Made by a program: the position numbers and the translations under genes. 7,812 bases of DNA from a candidate division FCPU426 bacterium. GTDB taxonomy: Bacteria > Oederibacteriota > PGYV01 > Palsa-1178. Positions 1 through 6,925 of the stretch are shown here, piece by piece. The stretch spans positions 1 through 7,812 of the forward strand of contig PMTB01000114.1 of the NCBI GenBank assembly GCA_003167475.1. Direction: 5' to 3'. Under the pieces are notes generated by a model. It saw nothing but the letters and a program-made list of their open reading frames with translations. It did not search any database and was not told the origin of the DNA. The stretch's first letter is position 1. Each line of letters begins with the position of its first letter.

Positions 1-1106
1 ACTCCCACGCCGTTACAGTTGAAGGCGCAAATCAGGTAATAGGACAGGGTCCGGTTGCTTCCCAGGAAGCCATCAAGGAACTCGGGACAAACGGAGGCGG
101 TTTTTTTAACGCGAACTCGGCCCATCCGTATGAAAACCCGACGCCATTTTCAAACCTGCTTGAAATGCTTCTTATACTGCTTATCCCCTCGGGTTTGATA
201 TTCACCTTCGGGAAATATGTGCACGATATCAAACAGGGGCGGGCGCTTTTTTACGCTGTTTTTGTCACCCTAGCGATCTTCATAGCAGGGGCGGTCTATT
301 ATGAAACCGCTCCCAACCCGATGTTCACAAAGGATGCCGCAGTGACGCGCATATCGGCCGGGGATATCCCGACCGAGGGCAAAGAAACCCGGTTTTTTGG
401 CGGAGCTTCCCCGATATTTTCGGTTGTCACAACGGTAACATCATGCGGGGCCGTCAATAATATGCACGACAGTAACATGCCCATGACGGGGTTCATAGAG
501 CTTTTTGACATACAGCTCGGGGAGCTTATTTTCGGCGGAGTGGGGTCGGGTATGTACACCCTGCTGTTGTTCGCGCTGATCACGGTGTTTTTGGCCGGGC
601 TTATGATAGGGAGAACCCCGGAATACCTCGGGAAAAAGATAGGACCCACGGAGATCAAGCTAACGGCCGCGGCTTCGCTTTTTTCGGGAATAATGATGCT
701 CATTATTTCGGCTATCGCGGTATACGTTCCGGGCGCGGCAGCCTCGACCATGGGGCCGGTGCCGCACGGATTTGCCCAGATGCTGTACGCCGCAACCTCA
801 ACAGCGGGCAATAACGGCTCGGCTTTCGCCGGATTTAACGCGAATACCGGGTTTTGGAACCTGATACTCGGCTTCAACATGCTGGTCAGCAGGTTTGTTC
901 CTATGATACTGGTATTAATGCTCGCGGGCAGGTTTGCGGCAAAAAATGTGACTCCTGTCTCGGTCGGGACGCTTCCGACAAATGACGCGCTCTTTGCGTT
1001 CATGCTTGTGATGGTTATATTGCTTGTCGGCGGGCTTACGTTCCTGCCGGCGCTCTCCATGGGCCCCATAGCGGACCACATGGCACTTTTCAGCAGCATA
1101 CACTAA
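1..1106 (+). CDS. kdpA: Potassium-transporting ATPase, potassium-binding subunit KdpA (5' end missing)
   Basis: KdpA is the inner-membrane subunit of the KdpFABC pump that selects and binds K+ through a channel-like pore. The reading frame is open from the left edge (first full codon at base 3), giving 367 visible residues; E. coli KdpA has about 557, so roughly 190-200 residues, including the first pore loop, lie outside. An internal ATG at 165 is not the start, because the codons before it encode the highly conserved KdpA stretch GPVASQEAIKELGTNGGGFF. Three of the four selectivity-filter loops are visible: TNGGG (bases 87-101), TSCGAVNN (from about 438) and NNGSAFAG (from 810). Several hydrophobic membrane segments follow, for example around bases 165-215, 560-610 and 880-940. 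The fourth filter reads STAGNNGSA, where E. coli has SAANNNGSA from memory. The stop is followed at once by a strong AGGAGGG site (1107-1113) for kdpB, 15 bp on, so the two are cotranscribed. Family assignment is very secure. Confidence 0.97.
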   Translation, partial: SHAVTVEGANQVIGQGPVASQEAIKELGTNGGGFFNANSAHPYENPTPFSNLLEMLLILLIPSGLIFTFGKYVHDIKQGRALFYAVFVTLAIFIAGAVYYETAPNPMFTKDAAVTRISAGDIPTEGKETRFFGGASPIFSVVTTVTSCGAVNNMHDSNMPMTGFIELFDIQLGELIFGGVGSGMYTLLLFALITVFLAGLMIGRTPEYLGKKIGPTEIKLTAAASLFSGIMMLIISAIAVYVPGAAASTMGPVPHGFAQMLYAATSTAGNNGSAFAGFNANTGFWNLILGFNMLVSRFVPMILVLMLAGRFAAKNVTPVSVGTLPTNDALFAFMLVMVILLVGGLTFLPALSMGPIADHMALFSSIH

Positions 1107-1121
1107 AGGAGGGACAAAAAA

Positions 1122-3197
1122 ATGGATAATAAACAGGAAAAAAAGCAGGATAAGAAACAGATGAACTCCCTCATAATCAATGAGGCGATAGTCAATTCCC
1201 TGAAGAAACTTAAGCCGTCAGACATGGTGAAGAACCCGGTCATGTTCTGCGTTTACATCGGAGCATTCCTCACCACGGCTTATTTTGTATACACGGCGGC
1301 CTCTACCGCCGGAAAAACAGTTGATTTTTTCACATTGCATATATCGGTTTGGTTGTGGCTGACCGTGATATTCTCGAATTTCGCGGAAGCCCTGGCCGAG
1401 AGCAGAGGTAAAGCCACGGCCGATACCCTTAAAAAGATGAAAAAGGATATATTCGCGAAAAAGACCGAGTCAAAGGATTCGACGCAGTTTACCATGGTGC
1501 CTGCCTCTTCGTTGAGAAAAGGCGACCTGTGTGTTGCAGGCCCTGGCGATTTGATCGCCGGGGACGGGGAAATTGTGAAGGGCATAGCCAGTGTTGACGA
1601 GTCTGCTGTGACCGGCGAAAGCGCCCCTGTAATCAGGGAGGCGGGAGCGGACCGTTCCAGCGTCATAGGCGGCACCAGGGTGCTGTCCGATATGATAGTA
1701 TACGCAATCACTTCAAATCCGGGCGAGAGTTTCCTGGATAAGATGATAGAGCTTGTCGAAGGCGCTGTCCGGAAAAAAACACCCAACGAAGTGGCGCTTA
1801 ACATTTTGTTGACCGCACTGACACTGATATTCCTGCTCGTCACGGCCACGATGCAGCCTTACGCGTCGTTTATGAAGCAGACCTTTAACATAACATGGCT
1901 TGTTTCGCTTTTTGTGGCTCTTGCCCCCACGACCATTGGCGCGCTTTTGTCGGCCATAGGTATCGCGGGTATGAACAGGCTTCTCAGGATAAATGTCCTG
2001 GCTTTTTCCGGCAGGTCGGTCGAAGCTGCCGGGGACGTGGATACGGTGCTTCTTGACAAGACAGGCACCATCACTCTCGGCAACAGGCAGGCGGATAAAT
2101 TCCTGCCGGTAAAGGGTGTTACAGAAGAAGAACTGGCGCTTGCCGCCCAGTTCTCATCGCTTTCAGATGACACTCCGGAAGGCAGGTCAGTAGTTGTGCT
2201 TGCCAAACGCAGGTTCAATATACGCCAGCATGAATTCGGAGCGGCTGATAAGGTCAACTTCATCCCGTTCTCGGCAAACTCGCGTATGAGCGGCATTGAC
2301 ATGAACGGCGAGAAGATAATGAAAGGCGCCGCTGAATCCATGGTGGAATTCGTCAAAACGCTTGATAAAAAATGCGTCATTCCCGAGGACCTGCATTCGT
2401 TGGTTGAAACAGTGGCTCTGAAAGGCTCCACGCCGCTTGTTGTGTCCAGGAACGCAAAGTTGCTGGGTGTAATAGAGTTAAAAGATATACTCAAAGGCGG
2501 TATTAAAGAGAGATTGTTACAGTTGAATCTGATGGGAATAAAAAGTGTCATGATCACAGGCGACAACCCCGTTACAGCCGCGTCCATAGCCGCGGAAGCA
2601 GGCGTAAATGACTTTCTTTCAAACGCCAAACCCGAGACCAAGCTCGCCCTGATAAAAAAATACCAGGACGAGGGTCATATGGTCGCCATGATAGGCGACG
2701 GTACGAATGACGCGCCCGCGCTTGCCCAAGCCGATGTCGGAATAGCCATGAACACAGGTACTGCGGCCGCAAGGGAAGCCGGCAACATGCTTGACCTGGA
2801 TTCAAACCCGACAAAGGTGATAGAAGTGGTCGAGGTCGGAAAACAGATACTTATCACGCGCGGCTCGCTTACGACGTTTTCGATAGCCAATGATGTCGCG
2901 AAATACTTCGCGATAATCCCGGCCATGCTTTCCGGAATGTTTCCCGGCATGGCTGCGCTGAATATAATGAGGCTGGCTTCGCCGTCAAGCGCGATACTGT
3001 CGGCAATTATTTTCAACGCTATAGTCATCCCGGCGCTTATACCGCTGGCGTTAAGGGGAGTGCCGTATAAGGCGCAGTCGGCGGCGAAACTAATCAGGAC
3101 AAATATCCTGATATACGGCCTGGGCGGAGTGGTACTGCCGTTCATAGGCATAAAGCTGATAGACATGATAGTTGTGGCGCTGGGTCTGGCACATTGA
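1122..3197 (+). CDS. kdpB: Potassium-transporting P-type ATPase, ATP-binding subunit KdpB
   Basis: KdpB is the catalytic P-type ATPase subunit of KdpFABC, which hydrolyses ATP to drive K+ import through KdpA. It has 691 residues (E. coli 682) and is complete. Visible landmarks: TM1-TM2 at about 40-92; actuator motif TGES at 164-167, whose Ser167 matches the inhibitory phosphoserine Ser162 of E. coli; TM3-TM4 at about 222-285 with PTTIG at 269-273; phosphorylation motif DKTGT with Asp312; nucleotide-binding KGA near 395-400; TGDN at 479-482; GDGTND at 525-530; and TM5 with Asp591 and Lys594, matching the conserved Asp583/Lys586 pair. Every catalytic residue I can check is present. The segment before PTTIG reads VALA, where E. 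coli has VCLI. The N terminus has a short Lys/Gln-rich extension, and a second in-frame ATG lies at codon 14. The first ATG is preferred because AGGAGGG sits 8 bp upstream of it. The gene is followed by an unusually long 117-bp gap before kdpC. Confidence 0.98.
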   Translation: MDNKQEKKQDKKQMNSLIINEAIVNSLKKLKPSDMVKNPVMFCVYIGAFLTTAYFVYTAASTAGKTVDFFTLHISVWLWLTVIFSNFAEALAESRGKATADTLKKMKKDIFAKKTESKDSTQFTMVPASSLRKGDLCVAGPGDLIAGDGEIVKGIASVDESAVTGESAPVIREAGADRSSVIGGTRVLSDMIVYAITSNPGESFLDKMIELVEGAVRKKTPNEVALNILLTALTLIFLLVTATMQPYASFMKQTFNITWLVSLFVALAPTTIGALLSAIGIAGMNRLLRINVLAFSGRSVEAAGDVDTVLLDKTGTITLGNRQADKFLPVKGVTEEELALAAQFSSLSDDTPEGRSVVVLAKRRFNIRQHEFGAADKVNFIPFSANSRMSGIDMNGEKIMKGAAESMVEFVKTLDKKCVIPEDLHSLVETVALKGSTPLVVSRNAKLLGVIELKDILKGGIKERLLQLNLMGIKSVMITGDNPVTAASIAAEAGVNDFLSNAKPETKLALIKKYQDEGHMVAMIGDGTNDAPALAQADVGIAMNTGTAAAREAGNMLDLDSNPTKVIEVVEVGKQILITRGSLTTFSIANDVAKYFAIIPAMLSGMFPGMAALNIMRLASPSSAILSAIIFNAIVIPALIPLALRGVPYKAQSAAKLIRTNILIYGLGGVVLPFIGIKLIDMIVVALGLAH

Positions 3198-3219
3198 AAT
3201 AGGTTTATGTTGTTATGAC

Positions 3220-3273
3220 GCGTAGGAGTGCCCCGGTGGGGCACCCGCACGTGGGCTTTGGACGCCCCTACGC
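3220..3273. repeat. GC-rich imperfect palindrome between kdpB and kdpC (possible dispersed repeat or structured RNA)
   Basis: The outer arms GCGTAGG (3220-3226) and CCTACGC (3267-3273) are perfect reverse complements. Inside them is a perfect 7-bp hairpin, GTGCCCC (3228-3234) with GGGGCAC (3238-3244) around a GGT loop, and a weaker GGGC/GCCC hairpin (3253-3256 with 3264-3267). The RNA could fold as a closing stem with two internal hairpins. No T-run follows on either strand, so it does not look like an intrinsic terminator. Its G+C content is clearly higher than the AT-rich flanks. The layout resembles the small palindromic elements (REP-like) scattered between genes of many bacteria, in which short GTAGGGG/CCCCTAC-type ends enclose a hairpin. 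That identity is inferred from appearance only, because a single copy is visible. It could also act as an mRNA-processing or stability element setting the ratio of kdpB to kdpC. Confidence 0.6.
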
Positions 3274-3300
3274 ATACGGAAAAACATAAAGAATTCAACA

Positions 3301-3307
3301 AAAGGAG
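3301..3307 (+). promoter_or_regulatory. Ribosome-binding site of kdpC
   Basis: AAAGGAG lies 7 bp before the ATG at 3315. It decides the start of kdpC: the same frame is open back to an ATG at 3228, but that ATG lies inside the palindrome, has no Shine-Dalgarno sequence, and would add 29 residues with no KdpC-like character. Confidence 0.85.
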
Positions 3308-3314
3308 AAACGTC

Positions 3315-3884
3315 ATGAAACAGATCATTAAAACGTCCTTGATAATGTTCGTCATCCTCACCGTCATTACAGGCATTCTTTACCCGGTCGCGGTATGGGC
3401 CGCCGCTAAAGTCCTGTTCCCGTTCCAGGCCGAAGGCAGCCTTGTTAAAAAGGGCACAGAGGTGACGGGAAGCGTCCTTATCGCCCAGGATTTCCAGAAA
3501 CCGGAATATTTCCACCCCAGGCCGTCGGCAGTGTCTTTTGACGCTACCAATTCGGGAGGGTCAAATATTGCGGCTTCCAACCCGGACCTGGCAAAGGCGG
3601 TTCTTGACAGGGCCGATAAGGAGAAAAAAATGAATCCCCTTAACACCGGTCTCATTCCCATGGATATGCTTACGACATCGTCAAGCGGACTGGACCCCGA
3701 GATAAGCATAAAAGCCGCGCAGTGGCAGGCAAAACGCGTGGCAGCCGCGAGGGGATTGGATGAAAAGGCAGTGCTTGAAGCCGTTTATAAGCTTAAAGAG
3801 GGGGCATTATTGGGTTTTATCGGGCCGGATATGGTAAACGTCCTAAAACTCAACCTGTATCTTGATACGGTTAAGGCAAAATAA
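3315..3884 (+). CDS. kdpC: Potassium-transporting ATPase subunit KdpC
   Basis: KdpC is the single-span accessory subunit of KdpFABC. It is needed for assembly and has been proposed to raise the ATP affinity of KdpB; most of it faces the periplasm. With the start at 3315 the protein has 189 residues, almost the same as E. coli KdpC (190). One membrane segment covers about residues 5-33, with the typical ITGILYP turn. Conserved family blocks follow: GSVLIAQ then YFHPRPSA (about 53-73), SGGSN (about 80), the TTSSSGLDP block (about 118-126), and the C-terminal IGPDMVNVLKLNL (about 168-180). The start was chosen on the ribosome-binding site at 3301 and on family length. The gene is separated from kdpB by 117 bp with a palindrome, and the next gene begins 35 bp after its stop. 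Nothing appears broken. Identification is secure. Confidence 0.96.
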   Translation: MKQIIKTSLIMFVILTVITGILYPVAVWAAAKVLFPFQAEGSLVKKGTEVTGSVLIAQDFQKPEYFHPRPSAVSFDATNSGGSNIAASNPDLAKAVLDRADKEKKMNPLNTGLIPMDMLTTSSSGLDPEISIKAAQWQAKRVAAARGLDEKAVLEAVYKLKEGALLGFIGPDMVNVLKLNLYLDTVKAK

Positions 3885-3919
3885 GGCAAAGAAACAAAAA
3901 ATAAAATGGAGGTAAAAAA

Positions 3920-4678
3920 ATGATTAAAGATTCGGCAAAAAAAATGATCCTGGTTTTTGTAATGGCTCTGGTTTTGACCGGAAGTTTGTTGATGGCAACA
4001 CCGTCTACTGTATACTGGACGCCCTGCACGACCTATTTTCAGCCGTTCTTGAAAGGCCACATCGGGTATGACTCATATGTGCGCGACAACAGCATGCTGT
4101 CCAACGATTACGGATTTACCGTGGGCGTACTGCCTTTTGAAAAGTTACAGGCGGAAATAGGCTACGACGCCCTTCTCCCGGTCGCGTCACCTGCCACATT
4201 CAAGGACGCCAACTATTTAAATGCAAAGATCGGCTGGAACGAGAACACTTTATTGCCGATCGGATTTTCAGCCGGTATTTTCAACGTCGGGTTTGACACA
4301 AATGTAACTGATTACGACGTTATGTACGCCGTTATCGGCAAAACAATTGATAATATCGGAACGATCGCCATTGGCGCGTATACAGGCAATAAAAAACTGC
4401 TTATAGACGATAATGGAAAGGCAGACAACAACGGTTTCATGACCAGCTATACATCCCCGCAGATAGGCAAAGTGATACTTGCCGCGGATTACATGAGCGG
4501 AAACAATGCTTTGTCGGCATGGGGCGCGGGAGTTTACTACTACTTCGCGGATAATGTCACTCTGCTTACAGGTCCGGTATTCCCGCTTTCAAAACAGTTT
4601 GCCGGAAGCGATAAAATGATGTGGACACTACAGCTGGATATTGACTTTGATATTCTGCCGCAACCTGCGGCAAAATAA
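3920..4678 (+). CDS. Predicted exported beta-barrel (porin-like) protein in the kdp operon
   Basis: I do not recognise a named family. The 252-residue product starts with a clear signal peptide: Lys-rich residues 1-8, a hydrophobic core at about 9-25, and a likely signal peptidase I site after Ala26 (LLMA/TP). The rest has no membrane helix but many short stretches of alternating polar and hydrophobic or aromatic residues, rich in Gly, Asn, Asp and Tyr (for example GIGAY-like turns and GAGVYYYFAD near 210-220), as in outer-membrane beta-barrels. It contains one cysteine (Cys36), which is not placed as a lipobox. The C terminus ends DILPQPAAK and lacks the terminal aromatic residue usual for barrel insertion, although the preceding WTLQLDIDFDI could be the last strand. 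A good ribosome-binding site (TGGAGGT, 3907-3913) precedes the ATG, and the 35-bp gap after kdpC suggests cotranscription with the pump. A role in passage of K+ or other solutes across the outer membrane, or in sensing, is inferred from position alone. Confidence 0.72.
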   Translation: MIKDSAKKMILVFVMALVLTGSLLMATPSTVYWTPCTTYFQPFLKGHIGYDSYVRDNSMLSNDYGFTVGVLPFEKLQAEIGYDALLPVASPATFKDANYLNAKIGWNENTLLPIGFSAGIFNVGFDTNVTDYDVMYAVIGKTIDNIGTIAIGAYTGNKKLLIDDNGKADNNGFMTSYTSPQIGKVILAADYMSGNNALSAWGAGVYYYFADNVTLLTGPVFPLSKQFAGSDKMMWTLQLDIDFDILPQPAAK

Positions 4679-4693
4679 AACAGTCCCAAAGTA

Positions 4694-4702
4694 TGATATA
4701 AT
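4694..4702 (+). promoter_or_regulatory. Candidate extended -10 promoter before the sensor kinase
   Basis: TGATATAAT combines a consensus -10 hexamer TATAAT (4697-4702) with the TGn extension. No convincing -35 lies 16-18 bp upstream (the sequence there is AATAAA), but extended -10 promoters can work without one. It falls in the 56-bp gap between the beta-barrel gene and the kinase, and would start transcription near 4709, giving a short leader before the ATG at 4735. If real, it would express the regulatory genes at a basal level without the pump operon. Such AT-rich matches can also arise by chance. Confidence 0.45.
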
Positions 4703-4734
4703 GAAAATACGATGAAAACAAAAGGCCCGAAACA

Positions 4735-6234
4735 ATGTTAAGACAGCGGGGTATAAAGGTTTTGCCCTATATCATAAGCGCGGTCATGGTAGGAACCGTG
4801 ACCGCCTTATGTCTTTTACTCAACGGCCATATTGACCCGGCGAATTTTGCCGTCATCTATATAATGGCCGTTGTTTTGAGCGCGGTATGGTGGGGGATGC
4901 GGCCGTCTATATTCACATCAATCCTCGGGGTGCTGGCGTTTGATTTTTTCTTTGTACATCCCCTGTTCACATTTGCCGTAAGCGATCTAAGCTACTTATA
5001 TATTTTTGCCGGATATCTTGCCGTGGGCATAGTTGTGAGCCTTGTGGCGTCCGGGGCCAGGGAACAGGCAAGACATGCACAGGAACGCGAGCAGAGGTCG
5101 CTTGTGCTATATAGGTTAAGCAGGGAGTTTGCTGCGAGCGACTCCATTGTAGAGGTTGCCGCTGCTATAAAAAAAAATACCGGCGAGCTCCTTGAGTGCT
5201 CCACGGCCATATTCACCGGCCGTTTAAATGAGCTTTTTTTGACCGACGCTGACGCTGATTTTCCGGTTGACGAACACGAACGCGCGGTGGCAACCTGGGT
5301 TTTGGTCAACGGTTCAGCGGCCGGGGCTTTGACCCGTACTTTGGCCGCTTCGAAGGGGTTGTACGTGCCGCTGAAGACCGTTCAGGGAACCATAGGCGTG
5401 ATAGGGCTTTACAAGTGGGATAACGGGGTTTATGATATGGAAATGATAGAGGTTCTCTCCGGACAGTCAAGCGTCGCGCTTCAGCGCGCAATCCTCGCGG
5501 AGAATGCCAGGCTCGAAGACAGGGCAAAGGAAAACAACAGGCTTCAGGCAGTGCTTCTCAATTCAATCTCGCACGATCTGCGCACGCCCCTGGTCTCGAT
5601 CACCGGAGCTTTGAGCACATTAAAGCAGGATTTTGATTCCATGGACGCATCAGTCAGGTCGGAAATGTTGGAGACCGCGCATGAGGAATCGCTGCACTTG
5701 AACAGGCTTGTCGGCAACCTGCTCGATATAACCCGGGTTGAATCAGGGACGCTGAAGATAAATATAAAACCATGCGATCTTCGGGATGTCATAGGCTCGT
5801 CCCTGCGCGTCTTAAAGGACAGGCTGGAAAACAGAAAAACGGTTGTAGAAATTGAAGACGGCATCTTTGAGGTGCCGATGGATTTTGCTCTGATGATGCG
5901 GGTCTTTGTGAACCTTATAGACAACGCGGTAAAATATTCAGCGCCTGAGTCAATAATAAAAATATCAGCGGAGATATCGGGCGAAAATGTCCTCATAAAA
6001 GTCGTTGATAACGGCTTCGGTATACCGGCCCAGGACCTTGAACGCGTATTTGACAAGTTTTACCGGGCCGAAAAACCCAGGCAGGTGTCGGGAACCGGCC
6101 TTGGTTTGTCTATTTGCCGCGGGATAGTTGAGGCGCACCACGGGAAGATATGGGCGGCAAACAATCCGTCCGGAGGCGCGTCGATATGCATGGAAATTCC
6201 TGCTTATATAAAGGAAGAAAAACATGGAAAATAA
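4735..6234 (+). CDS. kdpD: Sensor histidine kinase, C-terminal half of KdpD (membrane, GAF and kinase domains)
   Basis: This protein is expected to autophosphorylate on histidine and control phosphorylation of KdpE in response to K+ limitation or ionic stress. It has 499 residues, close to the length of the part of E. coli KdpD (894 residues) that begins at its membrane domain. Domains in order: four membrane helices at about 8-28, 34-56, 57-80 and 86-107 (DUF4118, with the signature FFFVHPLFTF); a charged linker; a GAF-like domain at about 120-255 with the KdpD-type block EHERAVATWV and LYVPL; HisKA with ISHDLRTPL, phospho-acceptor His280; and a HATPase with N-box NLIDNAVKYS (Asn397), DNGFGIP (425-431) and GTGLGLSI (453-460). 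The kinase residues are all intact. The N-terminal Walker-type KdpD domain and Usp domain are absent, and the frame is closed by a TGA at 4702-4704, so this is a separate gene and not a missed start. The ribosome-binding site is weak (AAAGG, 9 bp upstream). The 3' end overlaps kdpE by 11 bp. Confidence 0.93.
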   Translation: MLRQRGIKVLPYIISAVMVGTVTALCLLLNGHIDPANFAVIYIMAVVLSAVWWGMRPSIFTSILGVLAFDFFFVHPLFTFAVSDLSYLYIFAGYLAVGIVVSLVASGAREQARHAQEREQRSLVLYRLSREFAASDSIVEVAAAIKKNTGELLECSTAIFTGRLNELFLTDADADFPVDEHERAVATWVLVNGSAAGALTRTLAASKGLYVPLKTVQGTIGVIGLYKWDNGVYDMEMIEVLSGQSSVALQRAILAENARLEDRAKENNRLQAVLLNSISHDLRTPLVSITGALSTLKQDFDSMDASVRSEMLETAHEESLHLNRLVGNLLDITRVESGTLKINIKPCDLRDVIGSSLRVLKDRLENRKTVVEIEDGIFEVPMDFALMMRVFVNLIDNAVKYSAPESIIKISAEISGENVLIKVVDNGFGIPAQDLERVFDKFYRAEKPRQVSGTGLGLSICRGIVEAHHGKIWAANNPSGGASICMEIPAYIKEEKHGK

Positions 6235-6925
6235 AACCGGGTTAAACGTGCTTGTGGTTGACGATGAACGCACCATAAGGTCTTTTTTAAAGGCAACCCT
6301 TAAGTCAAAAGGGTATTCGGTAAGCGAGGCAAAAGACGGCGCGACAGCCAATGAACTTGCCGCAAGTTTAAACCCGGACCTGGTAATTCTTGACCTTGGC
6401 CTTCCGGACATGGACGGATTGGATGTGTTAAAAAATATCAGGAAAGCATCCAATATGCCTGTAATAATACTTTCCGTGAGGGATGATGAGTCGGACAAGA
6501 TAGGGGCGCTTGATCTGGGCGCTGACGATTACCTGACAAAACCTTTTGACGCGGGCGAACTCCTGGCAAGGATAAGGTCGGTGCTGAGGAGAATACAGCC
6601 GGGTACGTCTGATACGGTTTATAAAACCGGAAAGCTGACAATGGATACCGCAAGGCACCAGGTCACGATAGGAAAGGAACCTGTAAAGCTCACGCCGATA
6701 GAGTATGAATTTTTAAAAATGCTTGTTATATCGGGCGGCAGGGTTGCCACCCATAAAAGGATACTGAAAGATATCTGGAACAGGGATGAAGAAACCGATG
6801 ACTCGATGCATCTTTTGAGGGTGACTGTCAGTAATATACGCAATAAGATCGAACCGGATCCGAACAGGCCGGTTTATATCACCACTGAGCCGGGCATAGG
6901 TTACAGGCTCTCTGAGGAGGAATAA
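6224..6925 (+). CDS. kdpE: DNA-binding response regulator KdpE (OmpR/PhoB type)
   Basis: KdpE is the cytoplasmic transcription activator that is phosphorylated by KdpD and switches on kdp operons. It has 233 residues, a normal length. The receiver domain (about 7-120) has the acidic pair Asp13/Asp14, phospho-acceptor Asp57 in VILDLGLPD, the switch Ser84 and Lys106 in LTKPF. The C-terminal winged-helix domain (about 135-230) has LTPIEYEFLKML, the recognition-helix region LLRVTVSNIRNKIE, and a final PGIGYRL hairpin, closely matching E. coli KdpE. The ATG lies inside the 3' end of the kinase gene with AAGGAAG about 7 bp upstream, so translation is probably coupled to the kinase. The stop overlaps the ATG of the next gene (TAATG). 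The K+ role comes from the locus and from similarity to KdpE; the receiver and DNA-binding assignment is certain. Confidence 0.95.
   Translation: MENKTGLNVLVVDDERTIRSFLKATLKSKGYSVSEAKDGATANELAASLNPDLVILDLGLPDMDGLDVLKNIRKASNMPVIILSVRDDESDKIGALDLGADDYLTKPFDAGELLARIRSVLRRIQPGTSDTVYKTGKLTMDTARHQVTIGKEPVKLTPIEYEFLKMLVISGGRVATHKRILKDIWNRDEETDDSMHLLRVTVSNIRNKIEPDPNRPVYITTEPGIGYRLSEEE
6914..6920 (+). promoter_or_regulatory. Ribosome-binding site of the KdpD N-terminal gene
   Basis: GAGGAGG lies within the last codons of kdpE, 4 bp before the ATG at 6925. The ATG overlaps the kdpE stop by one base. The strong site and the overlap together fix this start and show that the downstream gene is a true separate cistron. 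Confidence 0.8.

Noticed and set aside
299..1099. Long minus-strand open frame opposite kdpA (and a similar one at 1859-2641 opposite kdpB)
   Set aside because: Both lie wholly antisense to clear, conserved kdp genes, show no recognisable domains, and fit the shadow frames expected in codon-biased coding DNA.
165..1106. A kdpA start at the ATG at base 165
   Set aside because: The frame is open to the left edge and the codons before it encode the strongly conserved KdpA filter region with TNGGG; the gene is truncated by the window.
3220..3290. The kdpB-kdpC palindrome as an intrinsic terminator
   Set aside because: No run of T residues follows the hairpins on either strand, and kdpC, an obligate partner of kdpB, lies just downstream.
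3228..3314. A 29-residue N-terminal extension of KdpC from the ATG at 3228
   Set aside because: That ATG lies within the palindrome and lacks a ribosome-binding site; the ATG at 3315 has AAAGGAG and gives the standard KdpC length.
4641..4653. TTGACT near 4641 as the -35 of the kinase promoter
   Set aside because: It is about 50 bp upstream of the TATAAT at 4697, far beyond usable spacing, and lies inside the beta-barrel coding sequence.
5965..6498. Minus-strand open frame spanning the kinase-kdpE junction
   Set aside because: It is antisense to the HATPase and receiver domains, both of which are certain genes, and its translation has low-complexity Ser-rich character with no known domain.
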